DNA from: Rhodothermaceae bacterium
GTDB taxonomy: Bacteria > Bacteroidota > Rhodothermia > Rhodothermales > JAHEMB01
Length of the DNA: 5,931 nucleotides
NCBI GenBank assembly: GCA_024643915.1
Contig: JAHEMB010000267.1
Location: 1-5,931, forward strand
Reading direction: 5' to 3'
The translations under genes were made by a program, and so were the position numbers. Each line of letters begins with the position of its first letter. The stretch's first letter is position 1. The notes under the pieces were generated by a model, which ran no database searches, was not told where the DNA came from, and was given only the letters and a program-made list of their open reading frames with translations. Shown here piece by piece: positions 1 through 5,199 of this stretch.

Positions 1-1608
1 CACCTCGGCCCGCGTCGAAGGCGTCTCGGCGATCTCCAGGGGCGAGGCTGCCACAAACCCGTCGGGCAGGTAGATGACGGCCTCGCTGTAATGCCGCGCC
101 ATCGCCTCTGTCACCACGCGTCGGTCGGCGAGGAGGTAGGGCAGGAAGTCGGCGCCCATCGTGTCCAGGTAGCCGAGCCAGTGGAGTTGGACGGGCGCGG
201 GGTGCAGGGCGAACAGGTCGGTCCGCGTGAAGGTGGTGTAGCCGCCCATGTCTACCAGGACGTGGATGCTGTCGGCGTGGATGCGGCGGGCCGTCGCCTC
301 GGGCGTCATCTGGCTGGCGTCGACGTAGACGTCGCAGCCGCTTACGACGTGGCGGGCGTAGGCGTCGTCCGAGGGCACGAGGCCGTAGCCATAGACGGTC
401 ACCATATCGCGGTTATGATGGGCGAAGAGCTGGTGGACGAGCGTGCCCACGGCGTGCGTGCGGAAGTCCGGCGAGACGTAGCCCACACGCAGGCGCTCGG
501 GCGTGCCCCTCGGGTGGACGAAGGCGCAACGCTGCCGGAGGGGCGCCGTGTTGCGCTCGATGAGGCGGGCCTGGTGCCGGGCGGCGGCGGCACGGAGCGA
601 AGCCGGCACGTCGAACACGTTGAGCGTGAAGGGGGGGACGGGCTCGGCGTCAGGGCGCCGGAGGTGGGCGCGGAGGTTCTCGACGAGGGCGGCGCGGCGC
701 CCGGCGTGGTCCTGCCAGTCGGCCAGCTTCATCCGCACCAGTTCGAGGTAGCAGCGGGCCGGCATCGCATTGGCCTTGCCGATGTCCACGACGCGGGCGT
801 AGGCGGCGCGGGCCTCCTCGTATTTGCTTTGCGCGTCGAGGGCCAGGCCGAGGTTGTAGAGGGCCTGCGGCTGGTCGGGCTCCAGGGTGAGCGCTTTGCG
901 GAAGCAGCGGACGGCCTGCTCGAGCTGCCCCTGCACCTGGAGGGCCGCGCCGAGGTTGCTGTAGGCGAGGGCCGAGTCGGGCTGGTGCCGGGCGGCCTCG
1001 CGGTAGCAGGCCAGGGCCTCGCCCAGCCGCCCCTGCGCGCGCAGCAGGTTGCCCAGGTCCAGGTGGGCCGGGGCGTGCGAGGGTGCCTGCGCCAGGACTT
1101 CGCGCAGGCAAGCCTCGGCCTCTTCGAGCTGGCCCATCCGCTGTAACGTCGTGCCCCGACCCGCCAGGGCGTCGGCGAAGCCCGGCTGGTGCAGCAGGGC
1201 GCGGTCGTAGTGGGTCAGGGCCAGGTCGAGGTCGCCCCGGGCGGCGTAGAGGCCGGCGAGGTTGTAGCAGGCGCCGGCGTAGCGGGGCTTGAGCCGGAGC
1301 GCCTGCCGGTAAGCCGCCTCCGCCGCCTCCGTCTGGCCCAGTGCCTGCAACACCACCCCCCGGTTGTTATGGAAAGAAGGCGCGGTGAGGTGCCGCGCGA
1401 TGGCTTTTTCGATGTGTTCAAGCCCGGCTTTCGAGTTGCCCGTCTGGTGCAGCAGAAAACCCAGTAGGTTCAGCACCTGCGGCTGGTCCGGCACGTGCTG
1501 GAGCAGGTTGCGATAGAGCGCCTCCGCTTCGGACAGCCGCCCGGCCTTGTGATGTGCCCGCGCCGCTGCCAGCATCGTGTCGGCCTGCACCGGCCCCCTC
1601 CCGCGCAT
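1..1608 (-). CDS. TPR-repeat SPINDLY/OGT-like protein glycosyltransferase (GT41), partial at left edge
   Basis: My translation from ATG 1608 gives 536 residues with no stop before the left edge, so the C-terminus is missing. Residues ~13-282 form about seven to eight tetratricopeptide repeats of 34 residues; examples are GRLSEAEALYRNLL (23-36), GQTEAAEAAYRQAL (91-104), GRLGEALACYREA (193-205) and GQLEQAVRCFRKAL (227-240). From ~372 comes the GT41 catalytic domain: LRVGYVSPDFRTHAVGTL (373-390), LVDMGGYT (451-458), FALHPAPVQLHWLGY (466-480) and LLADRRVVT (492-500). His385 sits where OGT-family enzymes carry their conserved His. The UDP-binding C-terminal lobe lies outside the window. Known family role: transfer of GlcNAc or a related sugar from a nucleotide sugar to Ser/Thr of cytoplasmic proteins, with TPRs binding the target; donor and target here are unknown. 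The gene starts 12 bases after the copy A stop, suggesting co-transcription. GTG 1590, preceded by GGGAGGGGG, and ATG 1575 are alternative starts. Family call is secure; exact start is not. Confidence 0.93.
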   Translation of the reverse strand, partial: MRGRGPVQADTMLAAARAHHKAGRLSEAEALYRNLLQHVPDQPQVLNLLGFLLHQTGNSKAGLEHIEKAIARHLTAPSFHNNRGVVLQALGQTEAAEAAYRQALRLKPRYAGACYNLAGLYAARGDLDLALTHYDRALLHQPGFADALAGRGTTLQRMGQLEEAEACLREVLAQAPSHAPAHLDLGNLLRAQGRLGEALACYREAARHQPDSALAYSNLGAALQVQGQLEQAVRCFRKALTLEPDQPQALYNLGLALDAQSKYEEARAAYARVVDIGKANAMPARCYLELVRMKLADWQDHAGRRAALVENLRAHLRRPDAEPVPPFTLNVFDVPASLRAAAARHQARLIERNTAPLRQRCAFVHPRGTPERLRVGYVSPDFRTHAVGTLVHQLFAHHNRDMVTVYGYGLVPSDDAYARHVVSGCDVYVDASQMTPEATARRIHADSIHVLVDMGGYTTFTRTDLFALHPAPVQLHWLGYLDTMGADFLPYLLADRRVVTEAMARHYSEAVIYLPDGFVAASPLEIAETPSTRAEV

Positions 1609-1625
1609 GCGCACCCCATCTCATT

Positions 1626-2332
1626 TGAGCAGCGTAACGGTGCGCTCGGCGCGGAAGGTCTCGCCCTCGGCCACGATCACGTAGACCCCGCTCGTCCACG
1701 CGCTCCCCTCCACCACGAGCGCCTGCGCCTGCCCCGCCGCCATCGCGCCCTCCCACAGCACCGCCACCCGCCGGCCCAGCACGTCGTAGACCGTCACCTC
1801 CACGCGCTGCGCCTGCTGCACCGCCAGGGTGAACGATGCCCGCGGGTTGAACGGGTTGGGGTAGACCGACGAGAGCGCGTACGAACCCGGCACGCCCACC
1901 ACGACCTCCACGGTGGGGCTGTACTCGAAGCCGCCGTCGTAGTCGATCTGCTTGAGGCGGAAGCGGTGCGTGCCCGGCGCTAGCTCATCCGTGCGGAAGG
2001 CGTAGTGGCGGGCCTCCAGCGTGGTGCCGTGGCCGGGGATGAAGCCGAGGAGATCGAAGGAGCCGGATCCGCCGGGGAGGAGGCGGTGGAGTTCGAAGCC
2101 GGCATTGTTCGTCTCGCTCTCGGTCTGCCAGCGGAGGAGGACGGCGCCCGCGTCGAGCGTGGCGGTGAAGGCGGAAAGCTCAACCGGGATGACGACGTTC
2201 TGGATATTCTTGAAGTAGAAGAGACTGCCGTGTAGCCCCCCTGCGAGCACGTCGAGGTCGCCGTCGCCGTCGAGGTCGGCGAAGGTGGGCGTGCTGAAGT
2301 CACCCACATCGGCCAGGCCGAAGGGGTTCGTC
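1626..2332 (-). repeat. Long direct repeat, copy A (partner 5205-5923)
   Basis: This segment encodes the last VCBS repeat, the NNAGFE region and the T9SS sorting domain of copy A. It matches 5205-5923 in the same orientation, with one net 12-base length difference (four extra residues in copy B, near GQDE). Hand alignment of the proteins gives about 75% identity over 236 residues. Identical DNA blocks include 40 bases at 1841-1880 (= 5420-5459, over the YPNPFNPR codons) and 38 bases at 2126-2163 (= 5717-5754). Confidence 0.9.
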
Positions 2333-2455
2333 TGGGGGCCGGAGAAGGCCGGCGCCGAGGCCGTACCGGTGTTCTCGAAGTAGAGCAGGTTACCAAGTTT
2401 CTCCCCGGCGAGTACGTCGAGGTCGCCGTCGCCGTCGAGGTCGCCGAAGGTGGGC
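2243..2455. repeat. Pair of 48-bp direct repeats coding the DxDxDG loops (2243-2290 and 2408-2455)
   Basis: The two 48-base units match at 46 positions by hand comparison; each codes for TF-(A/G)-DLDGDGDLDVLAG on the minus strand. They lie 165 bases apart, one per VCBS-like repeat of copy A. Near-identity at the DNA level suggests recent internal duplication or gene conversion. Confidence 0.85.
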
Positions 2456-2481
2456 GCGGTTTGGTAGCCCACCTTCGGCGA
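2441..2481. repeat. Perfect 15-bp inverted repeat with 11-base loop at the frameshift site
   Basis: The left arm 2441-2455 reads TCGCCGAAGGTGGGC and the right arm 2467-2481 is its exact reverse complement, with loop 2456-2466. The left arm is the normal coding sequence for the PTFGD residues of the first VCBS repeat. The right arm covers the NPFGLA-(E)-VG junction and holds the one extra base that breaks the frame of copy A. The matching junctions at 2300-2318 and in copy B lack this base and cannot pair in this way. Confidence 0.9.
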
Positions 2482-2798
2482 GGCCGAAGGGGTTCAGGAA
2501 ATCGGGCCCCTGGAAGGGCTGCGCCTGCACCGCCTGCCCTGTCGGCAGGACCAGCGCTGTGGCCAGCGCCGTAGCCGCCACGCGGGCCGCCGCACCCGAA
2601 GGCAGCCCCCCGGAGAGCGTCGCAGAGGGCGCCGCAGAAGCCGTAGAAGAAGAGGCGTGGGCCGCCCGGCAGGCCGCCTCAAGGCGCCGCCGCAAACTGC
2701 TCGAAACAATGACCATGATGCATCGCGCGGATTGGTGAGCAAGGGGCTGGCGGCCCCGGTAGGAACAGCACCCTGCCTTCAAGGCCCTACCTTCTGTT

Positions 2799-2829
2799 CG
2801 CTTTTACAATGCGAACTCGATAAAACAAA
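2799..2829 (-). promoter_or_regulatory. Candidate promoter for copy A (and possibly the GT41 gene)
   Basis: On the minus strand a TTTG (2829-2826) is followed after 19 bases by TAAAAGCG (2806-2799). Bacteroidota promoters are described as TTTG, about 19-20 bases, then TAnnTTTG, so the upstream box fits while the downstream box matches only in its TA and last G. The patch is markedly AT-rich and preceded by an A-run (AGAAAAAACC, 2849-2840), and it is the only such stretch between the two genes. A rough sequence match only. Confidence 0.25.
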
Positions 2830-2868
2830 GGCAATAGGTTTTTTCTGCCCAGCCTCGTTGGCCTCGAA

Positions 2869-2900
2869 CCGGAGCGCCGTTGGGCGCGGGGGGGCTCCGG
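2869..2900. repeat. Nested inverted repeat in the spacer
   Basis: The outer arms CCGGAGC (2869-2875) and GCTCCGG (2894-2900) are reverse complements. They overlap an inner hairpin with arms GCGCC (2874-2878) and GGCGC (2883-2887) around a GTTG loop. No T-run follows on either strand, so it is not an obvious intrinsic terminator. It could be a transcript-end structure or a protein-binding site. Confidence 0.4.
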
Positions 2901-2978
2901 AGAGGAGCAATGGAGCGGGGCGAACGGGGAGCCGGCCTTTGCGCTGATCCCGGCGGCTCCTCCTCTCCCCTCAAATGC

Positions 2979-2994
2979 GGGCCAGCGAAGGCCC
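2979..2994 (-). terminator. Weak hairpin just after the TIGR03032-GNAT stop codon
   Basis: GGGCC (2979-2983) and GGCCC (2990-2994) form a 5-bp stem with a six-base loop, immediately following the TAA stop (2998-2996) in the direction of transcription. Only a short GCATTTGA follows, so the T-tract is poor. It may stabilise the transcript end or terminate weakly. Confidence 0.25.
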
Positions 2995-2995
2995 C

Positions 2996-5092
2996 TTATC
3001 CGAGCCGTTTCCCCACCACGCGGACCTCGGCGCGGGCGGCCGTGTAGGGTTCGAGCCGGCGGGCGGCAAAGCGCAGCATGGCCGTATTCTCGGCGTCGAT
3101 CATGCAGAGCAGGCCGGGCACGCGCGCGGTGCACTGCCGCCGGACGGCCTCGGCCAGCAGGCTGATGATGCGCCCCTTCGGCACCCCGTCGCGGACGAAG
3201 AGGCTGGTGTACTGAATGAGGTCCGGCTGGAGGCGGTGCGTGACGACCCAGCCCACCACCTGACCGTCGCGGCGCAGGCCCAGGCTGTTGAGCGGCTCCA
3301 GGCGGTCTTCAAGCTGGAAAGGGGTCAGCTCGGCGGGGAAGAAGGGGGCGCGGGCCTGCTCCTGCTGGAGGGCGGCCCGCTCGTCCGCCCCCAGTTCAGC
3401 CCAGGGAAAGACCTCGTAGGGGGGCGGCAGGGGGTGGTCGGCGGCGGCCAGCCAGGGGGCGGTGCGGATGTCACGGGCCGCCACCTTGATCAGCACGCGC
3501 CGCGCTTCGGGGGCGTCCCAGCCGCGCTTGCGCAGCACCCGTTCGAGGGCGCCGTGGCCGGGCCAGCTCGTCCGGTAGGCGGCTTCCACGGCGGGGGCGC
3601 CCTGCCGCCGCAAGGCGTCCTCCAGCCGGGCCAACAGCGCCGTGCCGACGCCCTTGTTACGGTGCGCCCGCGCGACGAAGAAAGAGAGCACGCGGGCGGC
3701 GGCGCCAGGCCGCGCCTCGGCCACAACGGCTCCCACGGGCGACTCCCCGTGGCCGGCCAGCACGCCGAGGAGCGGCTCGTGCAGGGCGCTTTTGCCCTTG
3801 TAATGCGCCAGCTTGGGAAAGAGCAGGGAGCCGTAGTGCGTCTCCACTTCGGCTGCGCTCGCCTGCCCCTCGACGAGGGTGTAGGCGCCGTTCAGGCCGT
3901 CCGCCTCGGGGGCCGGCGGCGGCGGCGGAGAAGGCGCGCCGGGGACGGGCACACGCTGCGCCGGGCGGGGTGCCTCGCTGGCCCGGCCTTCCTCCTGCAA
4001 CGCGGCGAGGGTGTGCATCTGCACCGCCTCCCCCGCGCGGAACGTGATCAGGCGGCGGATCTCCTCCGTCTTGAAGCCCAGCGCCATCGGGCGGCGCACA
4101 CCCGGCAGCACCTGCACGTCGTAGAGTTCCTCCACCAGCCCCTCGATCTGCATCCAGTGTGCCACATGCCCCGCCTCCAGGTCGATCACCCACAGCCCGC
4201 ACTGCGCCACGGCGTCTTTCTCCTGCAAGCGCTCCTCCAGGGGCAGACCGGTGAAGACCCGGTTCTTCCTCGGCTTCGACAGGCCCACGACGGCGTACCT
4301 GCCGTGGAACGTCAGGCCACGCCCGTAGCCGGGCACGAAGGCCACCGGCACGAAGGCGCCCCGTTCCAGGTCCACCCAGCCCAGCTCGCCCGTGCCCGAG
4401 TTGAGCAGCCACAGCCGCCCGTCGTGCCAGCGTGGCGAGTGGGGCATGGAGAGCCCCGCGCACGCCACCGCGTCTGCCGCCACGTCCACCACCACGCCGC
4501 CGTCCACCCGGCGCTCGCGCCACCCGGCAGCCACGTCGCTGCGGCTGACGGCCGTGGCGTAGGCCGGGCGTCCGTCGCGTAGGGCCAGGCCGTTGAGGTG
4601 GCAGCGTTCCTCCGGCACCAGGGCGCTGATGAAGGGCGGCCGCCACACCACCTCAAAGGAATGCCGCTCGGAGAGGGTGGCAAGGCACGAGTAGACCGTG
4701 TTGACGAAGACGACGCGCCCCTCGGCATCGACGGCGAGGTCATGCACATCGAGCTCGCCCGTGGTGGTGGCGCGGCGGGGCACGTAGAGGCGGTCGTAGC
4801 CCTCGTGCTGTGCATCCGGCGGCAGGGCGTCGTCGAACTGCCAGATCTGGTAGCGCGTGGCGAGGGTGAGGCGCTCGGGCGTGGCGTGCAGCCCCATCGG
4901 GCGGTCGAAGAGGCGCTCGAAGGCTGAGAGGGCGCCGTCCTCTTTGAGGCCGAAGAGGAGGAGGCGGTTGGTCTGGTAGGTGGTGGCGGCCAGGCTGATC
5001 TGTTCGTCGTGGAGCCAGGCGAGGAAGTGGCTTGAACAGGTGAACAGGACGGGCGGCTGCGCCGAGGGCGGCGCGGCGGTCGGGGTGTGCAT
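2996..5092 (-). CDS. TIGR03032/DUF4915-type protein fused to a GNAT acetyltransferase and a second GNAT-like domain
   Basis: Complete 698-residue protein. Residues ~15-350 carry the chain of motifs I associate with TIGR03032: TTYQTNRLLLFGL (37-49), GYDRLYVPR (98-106), CLATLSERHSFEVVWRPPFI (136-155), CHLNGLALRDGRP (164-176), TAVSRSDV (180-187), GLSMPHSPRWHDGRLWLLNS (213-232), ELYDVQVLPGVRRPMALGF (322-340). Its function is unknown; recurring WL/VDLE segments suggest a beta-propeller-like fold (inference). A Pro-rich linker (~376-398) leads to a GNAT domain at ~402-538, whose acetyl-CoA loop is RNKGVG (478-483, matching R/QxxGxG/A) after LSFFVAR. Residues ~556-698 look like a second, degenerate GNAT fold: QVVGWVVTHR (611-620), QYTSLFVRDG (627-636) and an IISLLAEAVRR helix, with no RxxGxG. 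No signal peptide or membrane segment, so probably cytoplasmic. There is no clear Shine-Dalgarno before ATG 5092. Substrate unknown; an amine-bearing sugar, peptide or protein is possible. Frame is intact and domain calls are firm. Confidence 0.93.
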   Translation of the reverse strand: MHTPTAAPPSAQPPVLFTCSSHFLAWLHDEQISLAATTYQTNRLLLFGLKEDGALSAFERLFDRPMGLHATPERLTLATRYQIWQFDDALPPDAQHEGYDRLYVPRRATTTGELDVHDLAVDAEGRVVFVNTVYSCLATLSERHSFEVVWRPPFISALVPEERCHLNGLALRDGRPAYATAVSRSDVAAGWRERRVDGGVVVDVAADAVACAGLSMPHSPRWHDGRLWLLNSGTGELGWVDLERGAFVPVAFVPGYGRGLTFHGRYAVVGLSKPRKNRVFTGLPLEERLQEKDAVAQCGLWVIDLEAGHVAHWMQIEGLVEELYDVQVLPGVRRPMALGFKTEEIRRLITFRAGEAVQMHTLAALQEEGRASEAPRPAQRVPVPGAPSPPPPPAPEADGLNGAYTLVEGQASAAEVETHYGSLLFPKLAHYKGKSALHEPLLGVLAGHGESPVGAVVAEARPGAAARVLSFFVARAHRNKGVGTALLARLEDALRRQGAPAVEAAYRTSWPGHGALERVLRKRGWDAPEARRVLIKVAARDIRTAPWLAAADHPLPPPYEVFPWAELGADERAALQQEQARAPFFPAELTPFQLEDRLEPLNSLGLRRDGQVVGWVVTHRLQPDLIQYTSLFVRDGVPKGRIISLLAEAVRRQCTARVPGLLCMIDAENTAMLRFAARRLEPYTAARAEVRVVGKRLG

Positions 5093-5130
5093 ACAGCGAA
5101 GGGGTTACTACGATGGAAAAAGAGGGGCCG

Positions 5131-5171
5131 AAAATACGCACGGCGCCCGTCGGCTCCAAGCCGGGAACGCC
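5131..5171 (-). terminator. Candidate intrinsic terminator of copy B
   Basis: About 30 bases past the copy B stop, the minus strand can fold GGCG-CCC-GGCT, a TGG loop, then AGCC-GGG-CGCC (5171-5142), with small bulges (TT and GAC). It is followed after GTGCG by TATTTT (5136-5131), and a second T-run lies at 5121-5117. Strong stem, modest T-tract. It would separate copy B from the TIGR03032-GNAT gene, which would then need its own promoter in 5093-5130, where I see no clear consensus. Confidence 0.4.
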
Positions 5172-5199
5172 CGCTACCTGGATAACCCGCCTCGTCTTG

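Larger units (their letters stand above)
1621..2716 (-). pseudogene. Secreted VCBS/FG-GAP-repeat protein with T9SS C-terminal sorting domain (copy A), broken by a one-base frameshift
   Basis: Two adjoining reading frames together make one plausible 364-residue protein. The upstream frame, from ATG 2716, has a long basic N-region, a hydrophobic stretch (VAATALATALVLPTG, residues 46-60) and a likely signal peptidase site after AVQA (residue 65), then QPFQGPDFLNPFGLAE. There the frame shifts at about 2473-2480. The downstream frame (2472-1621) continues with VGYQTAPTF and two VCBS-like repeats carrying the calcium-type loop DLDGDGDLDVLAG. Next is a Bacteroidota-type region (IPVELSAFTATL, SETNNAGFELHR, LKQIDYDGGFEYS), then the T9SS type-A sorting domain: YPNPFNPR, VTVYDVLGRRVAVL, SGVYVIV, final TVTLLK. 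Removing one base would give NPFGLAEVGYQTAPTF, matching NPFGLADVGDFSTPTF of the second repeat. A sequencing error, a real mutation or (less likely) programmed +1 frameshifting could explain this. GTG 2472 could start the downstream frame, but that product lacks a signal peptide. TTG 2782 is an alternative upstream start. Expected location if functional: cell surface or secreted. Confidence 0.85.
2717..2995. other. Intergenic region between the TIGR03032-GNAT gene and copy A
   Basis: This spacer of about 280 bases has no convincing gene. From right to left it holds a short hairpin touching the end of the TIGR03032-GNAT gene, a G-rich segment with a nested inverted repeat (2869-2900), an AT-rich patch (2797-2850) unlike the GC-rich surroundings, and the region just before the copy A start. 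The copy A frame can be extended upstream to TTG 2782, adding 22 residues without typical signal-peptide features, so ATG 2716 is preferred. A 96-codon plus-strand frame across the area (2657-2947) resembles no family I know. Confidence 0.6.

Noticed and set aside
91..1146. Long plus-strand open frame of 351 codons
   Set aside because: It lies entirely antisense to the GT41 gene, whose minus-strand translation shows clear TPR and catalytic motifs. The plus-strand product is a low-complexity G/V/R/E/A mix with no recognisable domain, typical of the frame opposite a GC-rich gene.
1621..2472. Treating the downstream part of copy A as a complete gene starting at GTG 2472
   Set aside because: The start falls inside a VCBS repeat, and a matching signal peptide plus the first residues of that repeat lie directly upstream in another frame. 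A T9SS cargo without a signal peptide would not be exported.
2821..2850. Possible intrinsic terminator at the A/T runs in the spacer
   Set aside because: The T-runs do not directly follow a strong stem on either strand; the nearest hairpin (2869-2900) is separated by more than 15 bases without complementarity.
2657..2947. Plus-strand 96-codon frame across the spacer
   Set aside because: It has no recognisable family, overlaps the signal-peptide codons of copy A on the other strand, and has no convincing ribosome binding site or promoter.
2975..4582. Long plus-strand open frame of 535 codons
   Set aside because: It is antisense to the TIGR03032-GNAT gene, which carries family motifs along its whole length. 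The product is rich in H/R/G/Q/A without domain structure.
3657..4646. Minus-strand open frame of 329 codons in another frame of the fusion gene
   Set aside because: Its translation is almost entirely G/R/A/P, the usual off-frame reading of GC-rich coding DNA, and it overlaps the well-supported 698-residue frame.
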